Positions 22,486 to 28,585 of a DNA stretch of 40,484 nucleotides are shown piece by piece. The stretch spans positions 1 through 40,484 of IMG/VR virus record IMGVR_UViG_3300009551_000077. One strand, given 5' to 3'. The notes below the pieces were generated by a model. The model was not told the DNA's origin, ran no database searches, and worked only from the letters and a program-made list of their open reading frames with translations. How positions within the stretch are numbered: position 1 is the first letter of the stretch; every line of letters begins with the position of its first letter. The translations under genes were made by a program, and so were the position numbers. Source of the stretch: a virus.

Positions 22486-22763
22486 CAGCGGAACTCCATG
22501 ATGAATGGAATATCGTCGCCATCAAGAGTCTTGGAGACAGATGTACTGCCGAAGCCATCACGGGCTGGCCTCGCTGCCGTGCCGTCTTTGGCCTTGAAGC
22601 CGAGCTTCATGTAAGTCTTTCCATCCTTGGATTTGTTGATCCAGGCATTGACCCACATATCATGGCCGTCGATGCGACATTCCCCGCGATAATCCGCGTG
22701 AGTATCGCTTTCCTTGCGCTCGTTCTTGAATAGTGCGCCAGAGTTGTCTTTGGTGTCGCTCAT
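22485..22763 (-). CDS. Small protein adjacent to the annealase, possible ssDNA-binding accessory
   Basis: 92 aa: MSDTKDNSGALFKNERKESDTHADYRGECRIDGHDMWVNAWINKSKDGKTYMKLGFKAKDGTA. The motif of NSGALFKN followed by Y-x-G-x-x-x-x-x-G-x-x-x-W-x-x-A-W and K-x-G-K-x-Y-M is a small beta-barrel-like family often found near phage recombinases, and an OB-like role in binding single strands is possible. It starts in an ATGA overlap with the annealase gene. Function inferred from position. Confidence 0.65.
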   Translation of the reverse strand: MSDTKDNSGALFKNERKESDTHADYRGECRIDGHDMWVNAWINKSKDGKTYMKLGFKAKDGTAARPARDGFGSTSVSKTLDGDDIPFIMEFR

Positions 22764-23422
22764 GCTGCTTCCTTTTCCTTCGTCAAAAGTTCTTCGAGTT
22801 TCTCGTTGTAAGAGGTGTTCAGATTTGTCCTCAGATCAGCATTGAGCTTTCGCGCACGTTCCAAGCTGGCTTGCTTGAACGCCTTCAGTTCATCGGTTGA
22901 AGTGCAGTTGTTGATGAGCTTGCAGAGCAGCTGGAACTCCTCGAGAGTTTCCTTTTTCGTCGGCTCCTTGGTAAAACCGCCCTCGGCGCGCAACACTGCC
23001 TCCAGCTTTTTGTATTCGGATTCCGCAATGACCCATGAGCGACCCTGCTCACGGATTTCGACCCAAGGGCTTTTGAGGCCATAGAGGTATCGGCCCACGC
23101 CAAAACGCACCGCTGCGCGCTTCAAAGCATCGGAGAAAGCGCCCTTTTCGGCCTCCACGTCGGTATCGCCCGCGCCATCAGCCTTCCAGACCCATTCGCC
23201 ATCCACGCGCACCGCAAGATCGCAAACCGTCTTGCCATTGGCGTGGCTGTACTTGTTCTGCCAGTTGGCAGGGCCTACAACGCTATCGAGGCGTTCCATC
23301 ACGTCGCGGGCGTCGATATATGCCAGCGCCATAGCCTTGGTCTTTTCCTTGTTCGTGGACCCGACGCGCCATGAAATAGCTTCAGGCGGGAAGGGTGCGG
23401 CTAGATCGTCCCAGATGCTCAC
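22760..23422 (-). CDS. Rad52/22-family single-strand annealing protein
   Basis: 220 aa. PFPPEAISWRVGSTNKEKTKAMALAYIDARDVMERLDSVVGPANWQNKY followed by GEWVWKADGAGDTDVEAEKGAFSDALKRAAVRFGVGRYLYGL is the diagnostic Rad52-like annealase core (residues about 8-125): the WxxVGPxxW loop, the AGDTDxExxKGAxSDAxKRAAV block and GRYLY. The C-terminal half is a charged helix tail that probably mediates ring or partner contacts. These proteins anneal complementary single strands in phage recombination and genome circularisation. Overlaps of 4 bp link it to both neighbours. No exonuclease partner of the RecE/lambda-Exo type is visible. Confidence 0.9.
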   Translation of the reverse strand: MSIWDDLAAPFPPEAISWRVGSTNKEKTKAMALAYIDARDVMERLDSVVGPANWQNKYSHANGKTVCDLAVRVDGEWVWKADGAGDTDVEAEKGAFSDALKRAAVRFGVGRYLYGLKSPWVEIREQGRSWVIAESEYKKLEAVLRAEGGFTKEPTKKETLEEFQLLCKLINNCTSTDELKAFKQASLERARKLNADLRTNLNTSYNEKLEELLTKEKEAA

Positions 23423-23601
23423 TGCATTTTCTCCATAGCTTCGATGCGGCGCTTGATGTCCTGCAATGCGGCTTCAACTTCCGGCGTTGCACGGTAGCCA
23501 TCCAGCAGGGTGTTCCAGGCAAACTCCCTGTCCATTTCCTCTATGTCTTGTGAGGTGGCTTTGTATTCTTCGCTGTGAGCGTGTTCGCGGATGTGTTTCA
23601 T
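23419..23601 (-). CDS. Small acidic helical protein
   Basis: 60 aa (HIREHAHSEEYKATSQDIEEMDREFAWNTLLDGYRATPEVEAALQDIKRRIEAMEKMQ), helical and charged. It overlaps the annealase start as ATGA and the upstream gene by 4 bp. No family recognised. Confidence 0.65.
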   Translation of the reverse strand: MKHIREHAHSEEYKATSQDIEEMDREFAWNTLLDGYRATPEVEAALQDIKRRIEAMEKMQ

Positions 23602-23963
23602 GGGGTCACCTCCATGCCGGGCATCGTCGGCCCATCGAATGCCCTGATGCTTGTTTTGACCCGCGCATCATCGTCAGCCCAGTAAGCATCCCACCATGCG
23701 TCGCCACTGTCGGGCTTGTATGATACGGTTGCGTCGCCCTTGATCTCCGGCCACAATTTTTCCGCGATTTCTTGGCATGTAAGGTGACGCCAGCTCCACG
23801 GGACTATGGCGCAGGCCCAAAAGTCATCATCGCAATTGATGCAGACACCACCTTCGAGGTGCCAAATGTTTGTGCTCGGCGCGATGAGTTCACGGTTCAA
23901 GTCCATCGCATCGAACATGCGGTCTTTCCATTTGATCGCCCAGAATGGCTTACGGAGCTTCAT
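23598..23963 (-). CDS. AIKW-PSTNIW family protein, leftward copy
   Basis: 121 aa, paralogous to the product of 32017-32376 on the other arm. Shared blocks: AIKW near the start, MDLNRELIAPSTNIWHLEGGV, CDDDFW, an EIAEKLWPE helix, GD-x-WW and a C-terminal IRAFDGPTMPG. It is rich in Trp and acidic residues and has conserved cysteines around CINCDDD. The start follows 3 nt after the stop of the preceding gene. No known function. Two diverged copies in one genome suggest ancient duplication or independent acquisition. Confidence 0.7.
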   Translation of the reverse strand: MKLRKPFWAIKWKDRMFDAMDLNRELIAPSTNIWHLEGGVCINCDDDFWACAIVPWSWRHLTCQEIAEKLWPEIKGDATVSYKPDSGDAWWDAYWADDDARVKTSIRAFDGPTMPGMEVTP

Positions 23964-24113
23964 CTATCCCTCCACACATGGCACCTTGCCCTTGATGGGC
24001 AGGGGCTTCATTTCGACCTTGAACACGCGGGCTGTAAGCTGTTCGCTACGGGCCTTGCTCATGGCAAGCTTGCTGGCAATGGCTGCTACCTCTGGGTCAC
24101 GAGCATCATTCAT
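23964..24113 (-). CDS. Small protein, function unknown
   Basis: 49 aa: MNDARDPEVAAIASKLAMSK, then helical to MKPLPIKGKVPCVEG. ATG 24113 overlaps the stop of the small membrane peptide as ATGA, and TAG 23964-23966 is immediately followed by the next ATG at 23963. The tight packing and lack of a competing frame support it. Confidence 0.6.
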   Translation of the reverse strand: MNDARDPEVAAIASKLAMSKARSEQLTARVFKVEMKPLPIKGKVPCVEG

Positions 24114-24205
24114 TTCAACGGTCCTATTCCTTTGTCTGCCAGTATCAGCAGGACGATGAGAAAGAGGCCGAGCGGAACGGCGAAGATCAATAACAGTTCA
24201 AGCAT
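24110..24205 (-). CDS. 31-aa membrane peptide
   Basis: MLELLLIFAVPLGLFLIVLL, then ILADKGIGPLK: a single hydrophobic helix of about 20 residues with a short basic tail. ATG 24205 overlaps the end of the preceding gene and TGA 24110-24112 overlaps the next ATG. A similar 32-aa peptide lies on the rightward arm at 27533-27631. Function unknown. Confidence 0.6.
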   Translation of the reverse strand: MLELLLIFAVPLGLFLIVLLILADKGIGPLK

Positions 24206-24737
24206 GGGGGGTGTCCTTGACAAGGTAGCCGCGCCAATCTTTTAAGAGACGCCAGACATCTCCCATGTTTTCGAGACCTCCGGGCGTATCAACGTATCCA
24301 GACTTCTCCATCTGTTCGTCGTACACCTCCATTATGCGGGTTATCTCATCGCAAACGGGCGACATCTTTAGAGCCTTCGCCTCAGCCTCTTTCAGCTTTG
24401 ACTGCAGGCTGGTGATCTCTCTCGCAGAAGTTCCTAGATCATCCGCCATGACAGTTATTTCGGCGACAAGGGCTAGAACAGTTTTCGGATTTGCGGCGGC
24501 GATGAACCTAGCAAGATTTGCAGTTTGCTCAGCCTCCGGTGCCCACGTCATGCACACCAAGCATTGACGGTCGCCGCCCACAAAAACGGTTCCTGCCCAC
24601 GGCCTGCCGTGAGCGGTATCCGGGCCACCCACATACAAGGCTTCGTTTCCGTCCCTCCAAGTTTCGGTCTGCACCGCCTCAGCGAGAGCCACAAGCCTGT
24701 CAAGGTCTATGCCCGCTTCTTCGTGTTGCCCACTCAT
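24198..24737 (-). CDS. Ead/Ea22-like protein
   Basis: 179 aa. The stretch ANLARFIAAANPKTVLALVAEI (residues about 73-95) is the hallmark of the Ead/Ea22-like family from lambdoid phages. The first 70 residues form a mixed domain (YVGGPDTAHGRPWAGTVFVGGDRQCLVCMTW), and the C-terminus is a coiled-coil-like helix (ITSLQSKLKEAEAKAL) followed by a Pro/Gly region. Family members are early, non-essential genes of unknown activity. Overlaps of 4 and 8 bp with its neighbours. Confidence 0.75.
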   Translation of the reverse strand: MSGQHEEAGIDLDRLVALAEAVQTETWRDGNEALYVGGPDTAHGRPWAGTVFVGGDRQCLVCMTWAPEAEQTANLARFIAAANPKTVLALVAEITVMADDLGTSAREITSLQSKLKEAEAKALKMSPVCDEITRIMEVYDEQMEKSGYVDTPGGLENMGDVWRLLKDWRGYLVKDTPHA

Positions 24738-25042
24738 GCTATCTCTCCACGAAGGGCATCAAAGCGATTGGCTGCACGGCCAGCGCGTGTGCTGTTGAGA
24801 TAGCGGCGGTTGGATTCCTGCTCCTGTTCGCGCTCTGCATCCTTGCGGTAGTCGTAAGCGCCTTCGGAGAGAAGCTCGCTCACCACGTCATTCATTTCCT
24901 TGGCCCAGAAAATGTGGCCACCAGAAAACGCCTTGTCCTCGGCAAGAATGAGGGCAACGACCTTGGCCTTGAGGCGTGCGCAAAATTCATCGACCTCAGT
25001 TGGGTCTTTGTAGACGGAAGGCTTGGAGGGCTTGTCGTACAT
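24734..25042 (-). CDS. Small early protein, function unknown
   Basis: 102 aa from ATG 25042, which overlaps the upstream stop (TGATG); GTG 25045 is also possible. MYDKPSKPSVYKDPTEVDEFCARLKAKVVALILAEDKAF, then a helical region and a charged stretch (DAEREQEQESNRRYLNSTRAGRAANRFDALRGEI). No family recognised. Confidence 0.65.
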   Translation of the reverse strand: MYDKPSKPSVYKDPTEVDEFCARLKAKVVALILAEDKAFSGGHIFWAKEMNDVVSELLSEGAYDYRKDAEREQEQESNRRYLNSTRAGRAANRFDALRGEIA

Positions 25043-25251
25043 CACGCGGCCTCATCTGATTTAGCGTTGAGAGAGTGCAGGGCGGTTTCGATGGAGCCGA
25101 GCGCCTCAAGCAAGTTGCGCTTCGCTTCTTCGAGGCGGTGCTTGTCGAGAATGTCATCCTGCACAGAAAAAACGACGGTCAGCCTCTCGACCGCCGACAT
25201 TGCGCGCGTCTGGGCTTGGCAGGCTTTTGACTGAACGAATGAGAGGGCCAT
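25042..25251 (-). CDS. Small early helical protein
   Basis: 69 aa: ALSFVQSKACQAQTRAMSAVERLTVVFSVQDDILDKHRLEEAKRNLLEALGSIETALHSLNAKSDEAA. Two predicted helices. ATG 25251 overlaps the preceding TAA (TAATG). No family recognised. Confidence 0.65.
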   Translation of the reverse strand: MALSFVQSKACQAQTRAMSAVERLTVVFSVQDDILDKHRLEEAKRNLLEALGSIETALHSLNAKSDEAA

Positions 25252-25415
25252 TAGCGCACCCCCGCCTTCATCGCGTTGATTTCTGCATCAAGCGTGTCAA
25301 TCGACGCGCAGAGATCGGCCTTCTCGCTTTCCCATTCAGCCTTCTGAAGCTTACGGTACTGCTGGGCGCGTTGGGCCTGTAGGCGGTTCAGTGGGTTTTC
25401 GGAGGTGATTTGCAT
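25251..25415 (-). CDS. First gene of the leftward operon, small coiled-coil protein
   Basis: 54 aa from ATG 25415, with GGGAG 8 nt upstream. NPLNRLQAQRAQQYRKLQKAEWESEKADLCASIDTLDAEINAMKAG is one long charged helix. It is the first frame downstream of the leftward promoter and operators, so it should be expressed immediately on induction. An in-frame start at 25454 would lie inside operator A and is unlikely. Confidence 0.65.
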   Translation of the reverse strand: MQITSENPLNRLQAQRAQQYRKLQKAEWESEKADLCASIDTLDAEINAMKAGVR

Positions 25416-25443
25416 TGTCGGCTCCCGTTGTGTCTGGGACGTA

Positions 25444-25495
25444 GGTAAGCACAACTTACCTCATGCCGCAACAAAAATCGTAAGCCAAACTGTCG
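25444..25495. promoter_or_regulatory. Left operator pair for the CI-like repressor
   Basis: Two 17-bp sites of the form half-N5-half. Site A (25444-25460) is a perfect palindrome, GGTAAG-N5-CTTACC. Site B (25479-25495) is CGTAAG-N5-CTGTCG. Their starts are 35 bp apart. They lie just downstream of the leftward promoter and before the first leftward gene. The same half-site and nearly the same spacing occur on the other side of the repressor gene (26243-26295). Confidence 0.7.
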
Positions 25496-25507
25496 TTCCC
25501 GCTTACT

Positions 25508-25536
25508 ATTTTACAGTGCTTTGAATTTGCCTTGAA
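25508..25536 (-). promoter_or_regulatory. Leftward early promoter (PL-like)
   Basis: On the minus strand, TTCAAG (25536-25531) and TAAAAT (25513-25508) are separated by 17 bp. Transcription would start near 25500, directly beside operator B, so repressor binding there would block it. It drives the leftward genes beginning at 25415. Confidence 0.55.
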
Positions 25537-25547
25537 AAGTCAGAGGA

Positions 25548-26204
25548 TTAAACCCGGCCTTTGACCAGATAGCACTCGGGCCATTCTGTCTTCAGCATCG
25601 GGAAAGTCTTTTCCGGGTTGTACTGCAGCACGACCCATTCATTAGAAGTGACGCGCACGAGGCGCTTTATCAGACCGACCGTGGTTCCGTTGCCGTCTTG
25701 CTTGAACAATACAATGTCGTCGCCGGGGCGGGGGCGGACATGAGGGTTCACGAAAGCAACGTCGCCGGGTTCGAATCGCGGGACCATGCTTTCCCCCACC
25801 ACGTAGATAGCGTACGCACCCTTGACATTCATAAGGTGCGATGGCCGATGGATATAGTCTATTGGGTCCCAGGTGATGATCATGGCTCCAGCTCCCCCTT
25901 CAGCTGCAGCGTAAACGGGGAGATCCGGCTTGCCAGTAAAGAGTGTGCCGGGTTGCACGGCTAACTCTATAGGATGGGGCTGAATATCAACGTTTTTTTC
26001 TGCTTCAATCAGCTTTAGAAGCTTGTCACGATCAACCTTAAGTATCGAGGCCAATTGTGAAACGTGTTTAATGTCTGGGGCATTACTACCTGCTTCCCAG
26101 TTGGCTACCGCATTGCGGGATATACCCAGCGGCGCGCCAACCTTCGTCTGTGTCAGGTCCAGCGTTTCGCGCGCTTTGCGCAAGAAGTCTCCGAGTTCAC
26201 TCAT
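25548..26204 (-). CDS. CI-like prophage repressor (XRE helix-turn-helix + S24/LexA-like domain)
   Basis: 218 aa. Residues 1-60 are an XRE helix-turn-helix (LGDFLRKARETLDLTQTKVGAPLGISRNAVANWEAGSNAPDIKHVSQLASIL). From about 85 comes a LexA/S24-type C-terminal domain: VYAAAEGGAGAMII in the cleavage-site position, then VVGESMVPRFEPGDVAFVNPHVRPRPGDDIV with the catalytic Ser of GESM, and a Lys further on in LIKRLV. It should hold lytic promoters off in the lysogen and cleave itself under RecA. I chose ATG 26204, downstream of a TAAAAT box at 26260-26265. Longer in-frame starts (26276, 26297) would lie over the operators. Confidence 0.85.
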   Translation of the reverse strand: MSELGDFLRKARETLDLTQTKVGAPLGISRNAVANWEAGSNAPDIKHVSQLASILKVDRDKLLKLIEAEKNVDIQPHPIELAVQPGTLFTGKPDLPVYAAAEGGAGAMIITWDPIDYIHRPSHLMNVKGAYAIYVVGESMVPRFEPGDVAFVNPHVRPRPGDDIVLFKQDGNGTTVGLIKRLVRVTSNEWVVLQYNPEKTFPMLKTEWPECYLVKGRV

Positions 26205-26242
26205 GGTTTCGGCACCATGCGGGCTTACATGGTAAGTGTCAC

Positions 26243-26295
26243 CGTAAGTTTGGCTGACGATTTTATTTGACGACATGGGGTAAGCCGTGCTTAAC
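26243..26295. promoter_or_regulatory. Right operator pair and Cro/CI divergent control region
   Basis: Two 17-bp sites: CGTAAG-N5-CTGACG (26243-26259) and GGTAAG-N5-CTTAAC (26279-26295), with starts 36 bp apart, mirroring the left pair. A lone GGTAAG half-site is at 26231-26236. The first site abuts a minus-strand TAAAAT box (26260-26265) that could serve the repressor's own promoter. The second lies between the -35 and -10 of the rightward promoter. Confidence 0.7.
26267..26295 (+). promoter_or_regulatory. Rightward early promoter (PR-like), apparently leaderless
   Basis: TTGACG (26267-26272), a 17-bp spacer and a weak CTTAAC box (26290-26295). The start of transcription would fall at about 26302, within a base or two of ATG 26303, so the Cro-like mRNA may have no leader. 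The repressor operator overlaps spacer and -10. Confidence 0.45.
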
Positions 26296-26302
26296 ATTGG
26301 GC

Positions 26303-26503
26303 ATGGTTATAAAACGCGACGTGAAGGCGGATGTAATTTCGGCGGCTGGGGGCGTCCCCAAGCTGGCAACTGCATTGGGCATTTCTCGTCATGCGATCTA
26401 CCAATGGGACCGCATCCCGATTGAGCGCGTCCCCGCCATTGTCAAAATCACTGGAATCTCCAAGGCCAAGCTGCGCCCGGACATTTTCGGCGGTGCGGCA
26501 TGA
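26303..26503 (+). CDS. Cro-like regulator (YdaS type)
   Basis: 66 aa. VKADVISAAGGVPKLATALGISRHAIYQWDRIPIERVPAIVKITGISKAKLRPDIF is a YdaS/Cro-type helix-turn-helix (AAGG-x-x-x-LA-x-x-LGIS-x-x-x-x-x-QW, then IP-x-ER). It is divergent from the repressor and is the first rightward gene, the position of Cro. It would compete for the same operators and turn off the repressor. ATG 26303 has no Shine-Dalgarno; the upstream in-frame TTG 26267 would put codons in the promoter and is rejected. Confidence 0.8.
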   Translation: MVIKRDVKADVISAAGGVPKLATALGISRHAIYQWDRIPIERVPAIVKITGISKAKLRPDIFGGAA

Positions 26504-26688
26504 GGGAAGACACCCAGATCAATTCCTTCAAGAGCGTGTCTCCAGCAATCAAGGCGCTTTGGTATTGCGAGCGTCATGTTCTCCCGATGATCCATTTGCA
26601 GCAGCAAATTCAAGCTCAGCAGACAGAAGCGGTGATTAGGCAGGCGGAGTTCTACAGGCGGTTCCAGCCGGAGCTTAAAGCTTCATGA
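26500..26688 (+). CDS. Small early protein, function unknown
   Basis: 62 aa (MREDTQINSFKSVSPAIKALWYCERHVLPMIHLQQQIQAQQTEAVIRQAEFYRRFQPEL). Mostly helical and Gln-rich. ATGA overlap with the Cro-like gene and with the next frame. No family recognised. Confidence 0.65.
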   Translation: MREDTQINSFKSVSPAIKALWYCERHVLPMIHLQQQIQAQQTEAVIRQAEFYRRFQPELKAS

Positions 26689-27014
26689 CCCCATTCCAAG
26701 CAAAAGCCGACCGCCTCGGGCAAGGCAGCCGGCACACGCGCAGGGGAGGGGGCAACTTAGCGCCCGCGCGCAATCTCGCTCATCAGCAGTTGAACAACGC
26801 TCCCGATATCCCTGAATCCGGCATTGGCGCTTTGTGGTTTCGTGTGCGCCTCATCGTGTCGGACACCTTGGCGGCGGGTTTGCGCCCGTCGCCGCTTTTC
26901 ATTCGCAAAATCCACAACGCACATTCCGCAATCTCCGTTTCGTCAATCTCTGCAACTCGCAATTCAGAGAATGACGGAGATCGAATTGCAAAACTGCAAA
27001 AAGAATTTGAGTGA
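26685..27014 (+). CDS. Putative early protein of low-complexity composition
   Basis: 109 aa beginning in an ATGA overlap and ending 4 nt before the next ATG. MTPFQAKADRLGQGSRHTRRGGGNLAPARNLAHQQLNNAPDIPESG..., Arg/Ala/Ser-rich with no clear domain. It fits the operon packing, but composition is less convincing than that of its neighbours and an alternative frame is also open from 26824. Confidence 0.45.
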   Translation: MTPFQAKADRLGQGSRHTRRGGGNLAPARNLAHQQLNNAPDIPESGIGALWFRVRLIVSDTLAAGLRPSPLFIRKIHNAHSAISVSSISATRNSENDGDRIAKLQKEFE

Positions 27015-27018
27015 GACC

Positions 27019-27357
27019 ATGACTGATATTTCGAGTGAGTACCGCGCCTTGCTTGCCCGCGAAATGCGCGGATCGGTAGACACTGAAAGCGCCATGCACC
27101 GCATCCAAACCAAGTACGGCTTGGACTACTGGCAGCAATGGTCACTGAAATATCGGCAACCGAAGAAACTTGCGGGCGAACTGATAGCGCGTGTTCACGC
27201 GGCTTATGTCTCGACCGTTGAGCAGTCTGTGAGGAGAGACGTTGAGTACCTGAAAACCGAGATTGCGAGGGGGAGAGCAGATGCTGGCATTAAGAGCCTT
27301 ATGGCTGAGGCTGAAAGTTTATTGGCGAAGATTCAAGAGGCGAGGGCAGTGAAATGA
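27019..27357 (+). CDS. Small helical early protein
   Basis: 112 aa from ATG 27019 (an in-frame start at 26824 would add an unlikely Arg/Cys-rich leader). ISSEYRALLAREMRGSVDTESAMHRIQTKYGLDYWQQWSLKYRQPKKLAGELIARVHAAYVSTVEQSVRRDVEYLKTEIARGRADAGIKSLMAEAESLLAKI is almost entirely helical. The stop overlaps the next ATG. No family recognised. Confidence 0.65.
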   Translation: MTDISSEYRALLAREMRGSVDTESAMHRIQTKYGLDYWQQWSLKYRQPKKLAGELIARVHAAYVSTVEQSVRRDVEYLKTEIARGRADAGIKSLMAEAESLLAKIQEARAVK

Positions 27358-27536
27358 GCACGTGGACTTTGATACTGTGGTTGTACGGCACCGGGTATTC
27401 ATATTCCCCAGCCGTGGACCATATCGACGGGTTTACAAGCGCTGCATCGTGCAAAGCCGCTGGTGATGCATTCGTGCAGCTGGAAGGCTCTGACCATACT
27501 TGGCACTACGCGGTTTGCGTGGAGAAGCGTCCATGA
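27354..27536 (+). CDS. Small protein with N-terminal hydrophobic segment
   Basis: 60 aa: MSTWTLILWLYGTGYSYSPAVDHIDGFTSAASCKAAGDAFVQLEGSDHTWHYAVCVEKRP. The first 12 residues are hydrophobic, possibly an export signal or anchor; the two cysteines (SCKAAG, AVCVEK) recall small exported phage proteins in which they pair. ATGA overlaps on both sides. Confidence 0.6.
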   Translation: MSTWTLILWLYGTGYSYSPAVDHIDGFTSAASCKAAGDAFVQLEGSDHTWHYAVCVEKRP

Positions 27537-27631
27537 CCCTCGCCATAGGCATCATCCCCACTCTCTGGATTGCTGTCCCCCTTGTAGTGGCAGCCATTGT
27601 GTTCGCCGTTGAAATGGGAGGCGAGGAATGA
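27533..27631 (+). CDS. 32-aa membrane peptide
   Basis: MTLAIGIIPTLWIAVPLVVA, then AIVFAVEMGGEE: one hydrophobic helix of about 22 residues with an acidic tail. ATG 27533 and TGA 27629-27631 overlap both neighbouring genes as ATGA. It resembles the 31-aa peptide at 24110-24205 in build, not sequence. Confidence 0.6.
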   Translation: MTLAIGIIPTLWIAVPLVVAAIVFAVEMGGEE

Positions 27632-27969
27632 TCACCCCAATCCCGGCCAAGCTTACAGGCCGTGACGCGCCAGAGGGGAGCCATCCGCCGATGTCCTTCT
27701 CTGGCGCACAAATCCCTGTTCCGGTTCCTCCCCTGTGCCTGGAACAGGTCGCGGAGGCTGAGAATGACACTCAGGCCACGCCAGCGGGGGAGGCTACCCT
27801 CCCGGCCTTCCCCGCACCCATTCCCGGCGATACCGCACGGGATACGGAGACAGTTGGCTTGCGTCCCTCGGAAGAACCAAGCGCCTCTGTCTCCGTCAAC
27901 AATTCTGCGCTTTGCTCTGTTTGGCAGAACAGACATTCAGCAACGCACTGCCTAGATGGTGCTGCATGA
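27628..27969 (+). CDS. Pro/Ala-rich protein, function unknown
   Basis: 113 aa beginning in an ATGA overlap and ending in another. It is rich in Pro, Ala, Glu and Ser (SFSGAQIPVPVPPLCLEQVAEAENDTQATPAGEATLPAFPAPIPG) and is likely disordered. A second frame (27662-27955) is open over the same bases but starts without a ribosome site. Confidence 0.5.
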   Translation: MITPIPAKLTGRDAPEGSHPPMSFSGAQIPVPVPPLCLEQVAEAENDTQATPAGEATLPAFPAPIPGDTARDTETVGLRPSEEPSASVSVNNSALCSVWQNRHSATHCLDGAA

Positions 27970-28244
27970 GCCTTCGCCGCTATGCCAACAAGCGTGACAA
28001 GTCTGAGCCGGCAATTTTTGCGGCGCTCAGATCAATGGGCTGCCTGATCTATCCGACTGACAAGCCTACTGACGCCCTGTGCCTGCTGCGCGGGCGCATT
28101 CACCTGATCGAATGCAAGACGGGCAAAGGCAAGCTTACTGAGGATCAGAAGGATTTTGTGAAGTTCTGGCCAGTGTGGGTTTTGCGGTCGGTAGATGATG
28201 CTGCTGCATTCGTCACGGCAAATTGTTCGAGAGAGGCGGCATGA
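27966..28244 (+). CDS. VRR-NUC / PD-(D/E)XK nuclease-like protein
   Basis: 92 aa from ATG 27966 (ATGA overlap). The layout is that of a minimal PD-(D/E)XK resolvase-type nuclease: E14 in a helix (KSEPAIFAALRSMG), D36 in PTDALCLLRG, the IECK motif (E49-x-K51), and a LTEDQKDF helix with Q61, then VLRSVDDAAAFV. Proteins of this type cut DNA at junctions or mismatches with metal. It lies upstream of the helicase in the replication block, so a role in recombination or repair intermediate processing is likely. Confidence 0.75.
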   Translation: MSLRRYANKRDKSEPAIFAALRSMGCLIYPTDKPTDALCLLRGRIHLIECKTGKGKLTEDQKDFVKFWPVWVLRSVDDAAAFVTANCSREAA

Positions 28245-28585
28245 GCGAAACAACGGAAGCTTACATTGCGGCGAAGCTAAACGGCACGTTCCTCCGTTAT
28301 AATATGGCGAAGGATATTTTCATCCAAGATCGGGTGAAGCATGACTTCATCCCGCGCCACGCTAGCCAGGCGTCAACTTTGCAGGGCAATCGCGCAATCA
28401 TGCCAAAAGAATGCCGGGTTGCAATTCGGAAACGACTTGCCCGAGGCGAAACTATTCGTCTGATTTCGGAGACGTTAAGCAAAGAATTCAATCTCAGCTT
28501 CAATCGCATTCGTGACGAAGTGGCGCTGATCCGCCGTACAGACGGAATCCGCACGAAGGGTTCTATCGACAAGGAATGCGCTTGA
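28241..28585 (+). CDS. Small basic protein with possible helix-turn-helix
   Basis: 114 aa from ATG 28241 (ATGA overlap; GAGAGG just upstream). The C-terminal half (ECRVAIRKRLARGETIRLISETLSKEFNLSFNRIRDEVALIRRTDG) reads as a helix-turn-helix (ARGETIRLISETLSKEFNLSFNRI). The N-terminus (TEAYIAAKLNGTFLRYNMAKD) is helical. It could recognise the origin or regulate replication. Location before the DnaB-like gene is suggestive only. Confidence 0.6.
   Translation: MSETTEAYIAAKLNGTFLRYNMAKDIFIQDRVKHDFIPRHASQASTLQGNRAIMPKECRVAIRKRLARGETIRLISETLSKEFNLSFNRIRDEVALIRRTDGIRTKGSIDKECA

Noticed and set aside
26303-26503. Toxin-antitoxin system with the YdaS-like gene
   Set aside because: YdaS-type proteins can be antitoxins, but its position opposite the repressor and over the operators fits Cro. 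The next gene shows no toxin motif.
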